A stretch of 64,000 bases of DNA from Saccharomycopsis fibuligera x Saccharomycopsis cf. fibuligera (GCA_001936135.1 CP012814.1:496001-560000); one strand, 5' to 3'. Counted from the stretch's first letter, positions 53,968 through 64,000 are shown. A program made the numbers and translations. Notes: generated from the sequence alone by a model not told the origin.

Positions 53968-56000
53968 ATGGCCGCTCTAAGAAACATCTCCCAGCGCGCT
54001 TTGCGTACCCAATTCTCCAAGCAAACCACTAATGCTTTGTTGTACAACAGCATCAGAGGTTACGCTACCAAGGAAAAGGTATGTTCGTCTCAATTCCTGC
54101 TTTTTCGCTCAATGCCAGCGTCATTTGTCTGTGGTCAATTGCTAGGTTGACTATAGCTGACTTTTATCAGATTTTTGTCTGTAGATACTTGGCAGTTGGC
54201 ACAACCACAGCGTCAAACACTCTATAGCACAATTACTAACCTCTACTTAGACCTTGAAAGAACGTTTTGCTGAAGTTTACCCAGAAAAAGCCGAATTCGT
54301 CAAGCAATTCAAGAAAGAACACGGTAAGACCGTAAGTATTTGCCTAGCTCTGTGAGCTTTTTTTTTTTTCTTTTTTTATTCTTTTATGGTTTTTCGAAAA
54401 TTTCCGGCAAATTGCTTTATTGAACAAAGTTTGGTTATATGGTAACCGGCATACAAATTTATTTGCTTGCTGCTTTAGTTCTACTCTGCATACTCACTTT
54501 CTACTCTCATGGTGTACGCCATCGTCAGTGTGACCCCATTTCACTGTCTTCCTCAAAATGGCACGCACCACCATTCTTCTCATCGTCTTGTCACTACCGT
54601 TATGGATCGGAGATGCATAAATGTCGGAAAAATTCAAAAGAATCATAGATTTGCATATGATTTGCGCATCATTCACTAAAAAAAAAATTTACTTTTTTTT
54701 CCCTCTACTGTGCCCTCCCGCGCTTTCACCCCCTCTCTGACACCCCCTTTTACTAACCAAGTTACTTTTATAGGTCATTGGTGAAGTCACCCTTGAACAA
54801 GCTTACGGTGGTATGAGAGGCATCAAGGGCCTCGTCTGGGAAGGTTCCGTTTTGGACCCTGAAGAAGGTATCAGATTCAGAGGTAAGTCCATCCCAGAAG
54901 TTCAAAAAGAATTGCCAAAGGCTGCTGGTGGTAGTGAACCATTGCCAGAAGCTCTCTTTTGGTTATTGTTGACTGGTGAAGTTCCAACTGAAGCCCAAAC
55001 CAAGGCTTTCAGTGCTGAATTGGCTGCTAGAGCTGACTTGCCAAAACACGTTGAAGAATTGATTGACCGTTCTCCAAGCAACTTGCACCCAATGGCTCAA
55101 TTCTCCATTGCTGTCAACGCTTTGGAATCCGAATCTGAATTCGCCAAAGCTTACGCTAAAGGTGCTAACAAGAAAGACTACTGGAGCTACACTTATGAAG
55201 ATTCCATCAACTTGTTGGCCAAATTGCCAAACATTGCTTCTAGAATCTACAGAAACGTCTTCAAAGACGGTAAAGTTGCTCCAATCAACAAAGACTTGGA
55301 TTACGGTGCTAACTTGGCCACTTTGCTCGGTTTCGGTGAAAACAAGGAATTTGTTGAATTGATCAGATTGTACTTGACCATCCACTCTGACCACGAAGGT
55401 GGTAACGTTTCCGCTCACACCACCCATTTGGTTGGATCCGCCCTTTCCTCCCCATACTTGTCCTTTGCTGCTGGTCTTAACGGTTTGGCCGGTCCATTGC
55501 ATGGTAGAGCTAACCAAGAAGTCTTGGAATGGTTGGAAAAATTGGACTCCGAATTGCAAGGTAACATCACCAAGGAAACCATTGAAAAATACTTGTGGGA
55601 CACTTTGAACAGCGGTAGAGTTGTTCCAGGTTACGGTCACGCTGTCTTGAGAAAGACTGACCCAAGATACACTGCTCAAAGAGAATTTGCTCTTAAGCAC
55701 TTGCCAAACGACCACTTGTTCAAGGTTGTTTCTACCGTCTATGACGTTGCTCCACAAGTGTTGACCAAGCACGGTAAGACCAAGAACCCATGGCCAAATG
55801 TCGACTCTCACTCTGGTGTGTTGTTGAAACACTACGGTTTGACCGAAGCTTCCTTCTACACTGTCTTGTTCGGTGTTGCTAGAGCCATTGGTGTCTTGCC
55901 ACAATTGATCATTGACAGAGCTTACGGTTTGCCAATTGAAAGACCAAAGTCTTTCTCTACTGAAAAATACGTTCAATTGGTTAACTCCAAAAAGAACTAA
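53968..56000 (+). CDS. CIT1: Citrate synthase, mitochondrial
   Basis: Three exons: 53968-54078, 54251-54331 and 54774-56000; total 472 residues. Intron 1 (172 nt) has GTATGT and a TTACTAAC branch site; intron 2 (442 nt) has GTAAGT and TACTAAC at 54751-54757. Exon 1 encodes a basic presequence ([16 protein letters not shown]). The enzyme condenses acetyl-CoA with oxaloacetate in the matrix. Catalytic regions are visible: [46 protein letters not shown] and [11 protein letters not shown]. The match to yeast Cit1 begins [19 protein letters not shown]. It is the only citrate synthase in the window, so the peroxisomal isoform is unlikely: the presequence is mitochondrial. Confidence 0.97.
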
Positions 56001-56899
56001 GTTTAAGAGGGCCTTTTTCTGTAGTCTAAAATATTAGTCTTTTTCCAATCAATTAATTAACGAAAAATTTTCAAATAGTTTCAATAATATGATGTAAATA
56101 TTCTCTTTTATGGCTTGTGCTGTGTTAGTAGTTGTCAGGGCCTGAAATGATCTGGAAGGTTGTCAAAAAGAACCAAGAGACCAACGAGAAAAACTCATAA
56201 GGTAACGCTTCAAATTCTTACAGAAATTCTCATGCTACATATATATATATATAAGGCTGAAAGACGGAAAAGTAGATAGTACATTATACGTAACTTACTA
56301 ACACACAAGCATATATTACAAAAGAGGCATTATCAATCCATAACTTTTTTTTTAAAAGAAAAAAAAAGAAAAAAAAAAAAAAAAGACTTAGCCCAATCAT
56401 ATACAAAAAGCAGCCAAGCACAATGAGGACATTAAGCAGAAGCAGAAGGCTTGAACCGACATTAACGTCAGTGCAACCAAATTGACAGGCATTGAATTGT
56501 ATAATGATGCTGATGCGTTCTCTCGGGCTCCAGTTCCAGTTATGGTTCTACTATAATCTAGTTACTTCAATTGAATCTATTCAACTCAAGCTAAATTTCC
56601 TTTCTGCATTCATTCTTTGTATTGTTCCTCTAGTAGTGTCGCGCACGGCTGGATAATTTGTTATTCCTTATGTTGAAGTAATCACATCACCACTTGTTAT
56701 AAGGCAATTTTTTAGCTGCACCAACATTCTTCCATGTTGCCACTCGCCACACCGCTTTGAGAGTTGAGGTTGGCCGGTTGGTGGGCTGGTTAGCTTACTG
56801 TTGCTTCGTCACAGATAAAAGCACTATTCATGAAACCTATTACTTTTTCAGTACCTTTGAAAATAGCATAGCTATAATCTTTTTATTGAGTTGCTGTTG
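56001..56899. other. Convergent CIT1/EAF3 intergenic region
   Basis: 899 bp of AT-rich 3' flank with a TA tract (56239-56252) and A tracts near 56358-56384. No gene recognised. Confidence 0.45.
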
Positions 56900-58294
56900 T
56901 TACATCCCCGTTGCCTTTTCCTTTTCTCCTTCCTCCACTTTTTCAATATATATCTGTGGCGCATCAATGTATTCCCATTCCAGCATCCATAAATCCTGCC
57001 TTTGATCCAAAAAACAATATATGTCTTGAATGAAAAATTTGGCAATATCTCGAGCTTGGGTATCAATGTCATACTGACATATCAAATCCGGCAAGATTGC
57101 TAAAAGTCTAAGCAAATGTTGTACCCCATAAATATCGACGTTCTGCTGTCGTTGCTTCTGCTGCTGCTGCTGCTGTTCTTGTTCTTGTTCTTGTTCTTGT
57201 TCTTGTTCTTGTTCTTGTTCTTGTTCTTGCTCGTCTCTTCCTTCATTAGCATCATGAACTAACTGTTGTTGTAGCTGTTGAGCTTGTAATTTTTCAAAAT
57301 TGTAAAGAACAAGCTTATTCAAACTTCGATTAAAAAAAATCTTGACGCTTGCGAGAAATTCTTCCAAGAATTCACGGTAAATCACATAATTGGTATTATT
57401 ATTGCCGTGGTGGCTTTTCTTTCTGCTTGATGCTTTTTCTCCAGATTCGCTATGATGACTTGAGCCATTGTTATCGCTAACACTATTATTTGTATTACTC
57501 ACCAGTCCTGCTCTTCCATTACCGTTATTATTGCTACCATTATTATTATACAGCAACAGCACTATTGAACCATAGTGATTCTCGTAAATAGCAAAAATTT
57601 CAGAAATTGGCACTGCGCTAGGTAATCTGACCAATTTTTTATTTCTCTTAACATTATCCCAATCTTCAACAATCTTGCTTCGTAACAGTTTTGGAATATC
57701 GATATTGAATGGCGGATGTACCAAAAACCTTTGTACTTTGAAAAAACTCTCATCGTCACTTAATCTACCTGGAAACAGTCCTGCTGGTGACGTCGATACC
57801 GGAATTGCTGATGAACCACGGCTGCTACCATTCCCATGTTGATCATCAATACCACTGCCATTAGCACCTTGCGCACTTCTGTTTGATGTACCAACTCCAC
57901 CAGCACCACCACTCAAATTTTCACCTTGTACTGCAATCTCAACTCGTCTTGCTTCCCCTTCATGCGACGCTAGATCTAAAGCATGCTTTTTCAACTCTTT
58001 CATTTTACGAATGTTTTCCGGGGTGTACGGCAATACTCGTACCGGGTCAACCCATTCATCCCAAGCTTTTGGCCATCCTTTATAGTGAATGTAATAGCTC
58101 TCTTTAGCAAAAAGCAGTTCCGGTACATCAAGGATAAGTTTCTTGTCAGCTAGCATTTCTTTAATAGATAGCTCACCTTGCTTTTTGCTGTCTATGACAT
58201 CCACATTAGCCCGGTGAACAAATTTGATGGTGGCTTCGTAAAGAACCGGTCCATGGAATACAAAGCATCGCTCTTGAAGGTTGGGATCCCACAT
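56900..58294 (-). CDS. EAF3: Eaf3, chromodomain-MRG protein of NuA4 and Rpd3S
   Basis: 464 residues. The N-terminal chromo barrel covers about 9-95 (RCFVFHGPVLYEATIKFVHR, then SYYIHYKGWPKAWDEWVDP). The MRG domain starts near 190 (DIPKLLRSKIVEDWDNV) and ends in HLLRLLAILPDLI and later FLDQRQDLWMLEWEYI. Eaf3 reads H3K36 methylation and sits in NuA4 and the Rpd3S deacetylase. The MRG domain carries two inserts: an Asn/Ser-rich stretch and a Gln-Glu run from nine TTCTTG units (57176-57229). The start ATG at 58292-58294 is the first in frame. Confidence 0.95.
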   Translation of the reverse strand: MWDPNLQERCFVFHGPVLYEATIKFVHRANVDVIDSKKQGELSIKEMLADKKLILDVPELLFAKESYYIHYKGWPKAWDEWVDPVRVLPYTPENIRKMKELKKHALDLASHEGEARRVEIAVQGENLSGGAGGVGTSNRSAQGANGSGIDDQHGNGSSRGSSAIPVSTSPAGLFPGRLSDDESFFKVQRFLVHPPFNIDIPKLLRSKIVEDWDNVKRNKKLVRLPSAVPISEIFAIYENHYGSIVLLLYNNNGSNNNGNGRAGLVSNTNNSVSDNNGSSHHSESGEKASSRKKSHHGNNNTNYVIYREFLEEFLASVKIFFNRSLNKLVLYNFEKLQAQQLQQQLVHDANEGRDEQEQEQEQEQEQEQEQEQEQQQQQQKQRQQNVDIYGVQHLLRLLAILPDLICQYDIDTQARDIAKFFIQDIYCFLDQRQDLWMLEWEYIDAPQIYIEKVEEGEKEKATGM

Positions 58295-58920
58295 TATCGT
58301 GAATTGTTCTCGTTGACTGATTTGGCGTAGGTTTAATTATTTATCCTTGACAATATTGGAACTTGAAGTTTTGTTCAGTTGGTTCACAGTTTTTATATGT
58401 TTTGTCAAATGTAACGCGCAGGTATACACCACGTTGAGTGATCCAGCAATCTACGAAAACTTGCTTTTCTTTTTCTTGAATGACTATCCTTTATTTATAG
58501 TATGATAATGCGTTGATGAAAACGTCAAAATTTGAAAGATCAATGGCACAAAGTAAAGCCCCTCTTGTCAATTTGCTTTTATTTTGATTTGTTTTTATTT
58601 CCTTCTTTTTGACTTCTGTAAATTAGTTGACTAGCTGATCGCAATTCTTCATGCTTCTTTCAACTTTATGGAACTAAAAACACAACACAATTACCATATA
58701 ATTATATGGTAAATGCCACAATTAAAGCGCGCGTCAATATATATAACTGCTGTAGTAGACTAGCTATCTTACAGTCTGTCGAGGGGCATCGTGTACATTT
58801 CATCGGATTATAATTGAACCTGAACATGCTGCCCAGAATGGTAATATTCAAGCAGGGTATCCCCATTTCCGCCCTATTCTACAAAAAATTTATGTTGTAA
58901 TTGAAATATACAAAAAGAAT
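58295..58920. other. EAF3 upstream region with a 22-bp perfect palindrome
   Basis: 626 bp between the EAF3 start and the tRNA-His 3' end. A perfect 22-bp palindrome, TTACCATATAA and its complement, lies at 58691-58712. Otherwise nothing beyond promoter and tRNA 3' flank. Confidence 0.55.
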
Positions 58921-58992
58921 TGCCGGCCCCAGGAATCGAACCTGGGTCTAGTCGGCCACAACGACTCGTACTGACCACTATACTAGGCCGGC
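58921..58992 (-). tRNA. tRNA-His (GTG)
   Basis: 72 nt. The acceptor stem GCCGGCC pairs with GGCCGGC, followed by discriminator A. The D arm starts TAGTATAGTGGTCAGTAC (A box region), the anticodon loop has GTG in CGTTGTGGCCG, and the T arm is CCAGGTTCGATTCCTGG (B box). The pattern follows S. cerevisiae tRNA-His. No intron. The extra 5' G of tRNA-His is added after transcription and is not encoded. Confidence 0.97.
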
Positions 58993-59528
58993 TTGTTGGT
59001 TTTCTATTGCAAACAATTTCCTTCATTTTGTTCACATTCCTGATCAGTCCAGCACAGAGTTTCACCTGCGCGAGAAGAAAGATAAAAAGAGAAGCAGTGC
59101 AAGTCACTAATAAAGAGTGTCTGACATTCTGGCAAATGTTAAACAAACAAACGTTCAAACACCCTGGCTGTTTCGAGAATATACACACATTCCAACTCGG
59201 AGTCGAGAAGTTCAAATTCCAAGGTGAGGAATGTAAGTGGTGCTCCGAAGATTTATCACGTAAAAAACACAAACAACAATCATATGAAGATGCTATCAGC
59301 AAACAAATGGAACACTTTTTGGTTAAATGTCCAGTAGCACAAGCATTATGGAAAAAGTTACATATAAATAAGGACTTTGATTGGAAAACCATTTCAATTT
59401 CTGGTCTTGTTTACTACATCACCGCGTTAATGAATTAGATAACACATCGATGTTCCCTTAGTGAGTGGAAGATGGTATTGAAGTGAGACCCTTTCTTTTT
59501 ATATGTCGGCAACAAAGCAATGACCCAC

Positions 59529-59557
<29 letters not shown>
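58993..59557 (+). mobile_element. 5'-truncated LINE fragment next to the tRNA
   Basis: It encodes the C-terminal part of a LINE ORF2 on the plus strand (to the TAG at 59436-59438): GVEKFKFQGEECKWCSEDLS, then KQMEHFLVKCPVAQALW, then YYITALMN. About 150 bp around the Cys/His motif is nearly identical to the LINE at 35.6-39.2 kb. The fragment ends in a 29-A run at 59529-59557. Its 5' border may be at the first base after the tRNA, but homology to the other copy is only clear from about 59050. No protein function is expected. Confidence 0.75.
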
Positions 59558-59559
<2 letters not shown>

Positions 59560-59592
59560 AATATCAGCCATCCCAGACTAATCTCCTATATC

Positions 59593-59780
59593 TATTTCAA
59601 ATCCAAAAGACCCACTAAAGTCTAACTAATACTAACGGGGTTTTCACTTGTATAAGTTTCCCCTATATACTAACAACTGAACTATACTGTATATACTATA
59701 TAGATAAGTTTATAAGATTGTATTTTCTATCGTTTATATAGAAATAATAAATCGATATTGTGTGTGAAAAAAAAAAAAAA
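59593..59780 (+). mobile_element. LINE 3' tail fragment with poly(A)
   Basis: Nearly identical to the 3' UTR of the LINE on the minus strand at 35605-35775, starting at a shared CACTAAAGTCTAACTAATAC and ending in a run of 14 A at 59767-59780. It follows the A-tailed fragment at 58993-59557 by about 35 bp. Confidence 0.85.
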
Positions 59781-61102
59781 GGAAAGCTCAGACTTTGATA
59801 TGGCATTTGAAAGAACCTTTTAGAACCCTCATTAAAGAAATAATGAGCAGCTATACATTTACGTAACAACAGAACGATACAATGTAGATAAATTTATAAT
59901 CATATTATCTACCATTCATATATAGATAATAAATTGATCTTGTACTCGTTTCATAAGATGCGAAGCAGAAACTCTCAGACTAGGACAGGAACAGTAAGAC
60001 TAAACAATTTTTACTTGACAATATGACAAGCTCTAGAATAGTTTGTGTGAAGCATAGTAATCTTTGCAAGCACAATGCTCAAATATATAAGGGATAATGA
60101 AATAAAGGTAAAAGAAATATTCGAGCTTCATTAGACTTTTTTTCTCAAGTTTTCATTTCCTTAAACAACAATATTTCCATTTATCGCTCACAGCTGTATT
60201 TTTACAAGCTGATTTACGATGTAACATTATTACAATGAGACCACCCAGACCTCTTTCTTAAGTCTTGTGTCCTCTATTCTTTTACTCTCATATGCTATTG
60301 ACCTTACACAAAAATGATTATCATTAGCTTCAATTTTAGGATATAATAATAATTTTCTTACAAAGGCACCTTCTAAATTTTAGTATCTCATCAGAAGTGA
60401 GAGATGTTTCTAGTACGTTGTATGTAATTAATATACCATCGCTTGACCTCCCAATTACCAGTGTTACCTAAACCAAATACTGTATCTAAGCTCAACGTCA
60501 CAGTACACTCTTGTAAATAGTTAACAATTAGTTTATTGAAAGAGAAAAAGAGCAAGAAAAAAAATACTTTTTTTTTCAATTGCTACTATGACAATTATAT
60601 GTTGTGATGGATACAAGTTTATTTGTGTATTGATTAAGCCCAAATTGCAGACACGGGAATATTATTCGTACATGATGGAGACGCCTCTGCAGGTTTTTTT
60701 TGGGCCCTCGCAAGATAAGCCAATAGAAAATTGATTAAATAATTAACACTTTAGTGTATGGCTATAAATGGCTAAAAAGTGAAAAAGTAATAAAATCTTA
60801 CGACGTTCAATGTAGCAATCTCTGCTGAGTGTACGAATATATTCGTCCTACATACCATATCAACGGGTGGAATCGTGCTTCTTTTACGATATATTTTTAC
60901 TAATTACCGGGTAACGATTTTCAGTCACATGATTAGATGAGAAGACTGCAGGAGAAAAATTTTTTTTTTTTATTTTTTTTTTTTAGTACTTCTTGCAAAT
61001 ACAATATTTTGCAAAACAGCATTTCACTTTCTTACTTCTAATTTTTTTCCTAACTTTATTGTTTCCTTTTTATAGTCAAACTATTATTCACATATTATAG
61101 CA
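59781..61102. other. Intergenic region downstream of LINE tails to NOG2
   Basis: 1,322 bp. A stretch at about 59875-59950 shares pattern with the LINE tail (TACAATGTAGATAAATTTATAA, then ATAATAAATTGAT) at lower identity and may be an older tail. T tracts at 60960-60985 precede NOG2. No gene recognised. Confidence 0.45.
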
Positions 61103-63116
61103 ATGGGTGTTGCAAAGAAAGAAAAGTCCAGAAGAGCCAGAGAGTCTAAGGATGCGGTTCCTGGCAACAATTTCGGTAACCTTAAGGTGAAGGGAGAAAA
61201 TTTTTACCATGATGCTAAAACTGCCAAAAAATTGAAAATGTACAACCATAACGCTTCGGTGTTGCAGTCTAAAGAGCTTCCAACTGCTAGAGTTGATCCT
61301 AACAGAAGATGGTTTAACAACTCTAGAGTCATTTCTCAAGACGCTTTAGAGCATTTTAGAACAGCCATGGGTAACTCTCAATCAAGCACCTACAATGTTA
61401 TATTGAAGAGAAATAAACTTCCAATGTCGCTTTTGCAGGAAAACACTGCTAAGATGAATGACGATGGTACCGGTCCAAGTCTTTCTTCTAAAGCTTTGGT
61501 GCAGTTGGAGTCATTTGATACTACTTTTGGTCCAAAAGCTCAGCGGAAAAAGCAGGCTAAAGCTCATAGTTCTTTTGACGACTTGATCCAAAGTGCTAAT
61601 CAAGATATAAGCAAATATGACGATAACCAAGCTTTGACTACGACTTTGGGGCTCATGAATACTGTTGATACTGATGGCTGGACACAAGTTGCTAAGGATG
61701 CCATTTTTAGCAAAGGTCAATCCAAGAGAATATGGAACGAATTGTATAAGGTTATTGATTCTAGTGATGTGGTGATTCAAGTTCTTGATGCTAGAGATCC
61801 AATTGGAACTCGTTGTGAAAAAATTGAACAGTTTATGAAAAAGGAAACTCCTCACAAACATTTGATTTTTGTGTTGAATAAATGTGACTTGGTTCCTACT
61901 TGGGTTGCGGTATGTTATAATTTTTTTTTTTTTGATTTACTTTGAAGCATTGTTCTGAGTTTTTGTTTTATTTTCGTTTTCAATTATTGCTTTATTTTTC
62001 GATCATAACCTTAGTTTTAAAACTTTGGTACCAAAGGTATTGTCAGGTCATTTTTTTGTTTCTTGCTTTTTGAAATACAATAGCTTGAACATTCATTCAC
62101 TATAAAATTTGACTGTTACATCTTTGGAAGAATAATCTTGAATCGCCCTGCGTCTTTTCGTTTTGAATACGATGCAACTGTTGAACGTTTTGTTCTTCAT
62201 TAGATTCAAGTTGACTTTTCATTTTGAGTTGAGCCATGTCATGACATTTGTCAAGTTTACCTCATGGCTCATAGTATGAAAATCAACATCCTCAAAACTT
62301 TTTTTTTTTTCGCTCCTCTTTTGATACTCGGAACATTCTTCATATTAAAAGGGCCTCTCGATGAATAGGTTCTGTTATTTTAGATTTCTCTTACTAACAA
62401 AGAAACAGGCTGCTTGGGTGAAACATCTTTCCAAAGATTATCCAACGCTAGCATTCCATGCTTCCATAAAAAACTCTTTTGGTAAAGGTTCTTTGATTCA
62501 GTTGCTTAGACAATTCAAGAAGCTTAAATCTGACAAACCACAAATTTCTGTTGGTTTCATTGGTTATCCAAACGTTGGTAAATCCTCTGTCATTAATTGT
62601 CTTAAATCTAAAAAAGTTGCCACTGTTGCCCCAATACCCGGTGAAACCAAAGTTTGGCAATATGTCTCTTTGCTTAAAACAATTTTCCTCATTGACTGTC
62701 CTGGTGTGGTGCCCCCTTCAAAAACAGATACTGATGCTGACATTCTTTTCAAGGGTGCTGTACGAGTAGAGAATGTTTCTAATCCAGAAGAGTACATTGA
62801 TGTAATATTAGAGAAAGTGAAGCCACAGTATTTGGAGAGAACTTACGGTATTAAAGGATGGACCGATTATGTTGACTTTCTTGAAATGATTGCTAATAAG
62901 CAAGGTAAGTTGCTTAAAGGTGGTGAGGCCAATTTGCCAGGCGTTGCTAAACAGGTGATCAATGATTTCAATAGAGGTAAGATTCCTTGGTTTGTTCCTC
63001 CTCCTCAAGATGAGAGAAAGGCTGAACAAGAAGCAAAGAAAAAGGAAGTTAGGGAAGAAGAAGAAAAAAAAGAAGGTGAAGTTATTGCACAAGAAGATCT
63101 GGAAGCTAAACAATAA
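61103..63116 (+). CDS. NOG2: Nucleolar GTP-binding protein 2 (Nog2/Nug2)
   Basis: Two exons: 61103-61909 and 62409-63116; 504 residues. The intron (61910-62408) has GTATGT, TACTAAC at 62392-62398 and a CAG acceptor; splicing yields [14 protein letters not shown], as in yeast. Circularly permuted GTPase motifs are visible: NKCDL (G4, exon 1), [14 protein letters not shown] (G5 region), GYPNVGKSS (G1), PGETKVWQ (G2) and DCPGV (G3). The N terminus is basic ([19 protein letters not shown]). The C terminus is a charged Lys/Glu tail. Nog2 associates with late pre-60S particles and leaves before Nmd3 and nuclear export. Intron position is the same as in S. cerevisiae NOG2. Confidence 0.96.
62137..62338 (+). 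ncRNA. Candidate intron-encoded H/ACA snoRNA (snR191-like)
   Basis: In S. cerevisiae the NOG2 intron hosts the H/ACA snoRNA snR191 (known). Here the intron is 499 nt, the longest in the window. It contains a CTTGAATC/GATTCAAG stem (62137-62144 with 62203-62210). A second stem is TGAGCCATG/CATGGCTCA (62230-62238 with 62263-62271), with an upper stem TGAC/GTCA and an asymmetric internal loop. ATAGTA (62271-62276) fits the H-box consensus ANANNA. ACA triplets lie at 62286 and 62333, each compatible with an ACA box. The hairpin order and ends are not settled; no target pairing was tested. Confidence 0.45.
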
Positions 63117-63851
63117 TGATTGCATAATAAATAATGGCGAATATTCCTTTTGGTTTTGATTTATGATTTTTAATTTTTGATTTACGTTTACTTATTTCAT
63201 TTTTTGCTGCTCTTTTTTCTCTAATTGTATTATATTTTATTACGTTCAATTCATTTGGAAGTTGTTTTGATTTTAAGCAACAATTATGTACGAATTAGTG
63301 GTTACAGTAATGTCAACTATATGTAATTCATGTTGGGTATTATTTTGTGAAAAGATAATGTAGACCTAGTGACCAATGCCAAATTATTTTTACTTTTTTT
63401 ATTTACTTTCTTTTTTTTTTTTTTTAATTTCAGTTCCACAATAAACCCAATTTATACCTCTATTAAACCCAGACATACAACATTGAACTCAGTTGAGAAA
63501 CATTTGTACAATAACATTGACAAATGTCTATTCTTCAACTTTTCCATGTTTCTATGCTGCCATGGTAGTTTTGTCTTCAAAGAAACTTAAAAATTAAAGT
63601 ATAGAAACAGTAAAAGCTGACAAAGCTAGTATACAATTAAATGTTATACAATAAATAAAATCAATGTCCAGTACAAAACAAAGCCTAATAAAACAGAATG
63701 ACGAAAGAAAAAATTTCATCATGAAAAATTATCATCTATAGACATGCCCATAAACAAAACCCAAAATATCCAAAAATAAATAAAAACGATTAAAATAAAA
63801 TAATAAAAAGAGAAACGAAAGCAAAAAATGAAAAAGAAAGATAAAAGTTGA
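63117..63851. other. Convergent 3' intergenic region
   Basis: 735 bp of AT-rich DNA between NOG2 and the partial gene at the window end, with a T tract at 63411-63425. No gene recognised. Confidence 0.45.
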
Positions 63852-64000
63852 TTACAACTCACCATTTTGATGTTTTCTCAAGTATTCGTCAGACTGTGGG
63901 CTTTTTAGCCATTCACCAAGGCTCATACCTTCAACAATAATAGATGTAGAACAAGATGTTCTAGGGTGGTGAGCAAAAGTCGTAGGTTGATGAGCAAAAG
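63852..64000 (-). CDS. C-terminal end of an unidentified gene
   Basis: 49 codons ending in TAA at 63852-63854; the gene continues beyond the right edge. The visible end includes FAHQPTTFAHHPRTSCSTSI, then EGMSLGEWLKSPQSDEYLRK. Ordered-looking residues and no low complexity support a real gene. The other two minus-strand frames have stops here. Not identified. Confidence 0.6.
   Translation of the reverse strand, partial: FAHQPTTFAHHPRTSCSTSIIVEGMSLGEWLKSPQSDEYLRKHQNGEL

Noticed and set aside
53209-54150. Long plus-strand open frame before and through CIT1 exon 1
   Set aside because: It covers the GC-rich promoter and TATA region, joins CIT1 exon 1 in phase by chance and reads into intron 1. 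The CIT1 ATG at 53968 gives a normal presequence.
54963-55976. 337-codon frame antisense to CIT1
   Set aside because: Mirror of biased codon usage in CIT1 (TTG and CAA dominated); no independent support.
59593-59780. First considered a solo LTR
   Set aside because: The shared unit ends in poly(A) at both genomic sites and is joined to LINE coding sequence in the 35.6-kb copy; no TG...CA borders or target duplication were found.

Overview
The window is nuclear DNA from a budding yeast (Saccharomycotina), most probably of the CUG-Ser group (Candida/Lodderomyces/Debaryomyces relatives). Introns are few and short, with GTATGT or GTAAGT donors and TACTAAC-type branch points. Proteins are rich in Asn and Gln runs. 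In-frame CTG codons appear to be absent from the highly expressed genes I read (histones, CIT1, KAP123), one ALG3 CTG sits where I recall serine in the S. cerevisiae protein, and the retroelements are L1-clade LINEs like the Zorro elements of Candida albicans. No species call is possible from the sequence alone.

Layout. 1-10.1 kb: 5' end of a condensin subunit gene (YCS4, minus), ferrochelatase HEM15, CUE1, LSM4 (intron directly after ATG), a large protein of unknown function, a UPF0303 protein and MOB1 (one intron). 10.6-12.1 kb: divergent H2A-H2B pair, copy 1. 13-31 kb: KAR5, an NRM1/WHI5-like repressor candidate, an unknown membrane-anchored protein, ALG3, an AIM21-like protein, MAP1 (one intron) and FLO8. 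32.7-35.4 kb: a GEF1-type ClC transporter. 35.6-39.2 kb: a decayed LINE on the minus strand. 39.2-43.6 kb: a gene-poor interval. 43.6-45.1 kb: a MATE transporter (ERC1-like). 46.4-47.9 kb: H2A-H2B copy 2, inverted relative to copy 1. 48.6-58.3 kb: KAP123, CIT1 (two introns) and EAF3. 58.9-59.8 kb: tRNA-His with LINE 3' fragments beside it. 61.1-63.1 kb: NOG2, with a 499-nt intron that may carry a snoRNA. The window ends inside an unidentified minus-strand gene.

Most genes are unlinked housekeeping functions: haem synthesis, ER ubiquitylation, mRNA decay and splicing, mitotic exit, nuclear fusion, N-glycan assembly, methionine removal, nuclear import, TCA cycle, chromatin acetylation and 60S maturation. 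There are no operons. The most notable features are the two histone divergons about 34 kb apart in inverted orientation, whose 682-bp shared promoters look identical although HTB carries five silent differences; the NOG2 intron; the LINE copies with differing 3' ends; and an 8.2-kb interval without host genes around the decayed LINE.
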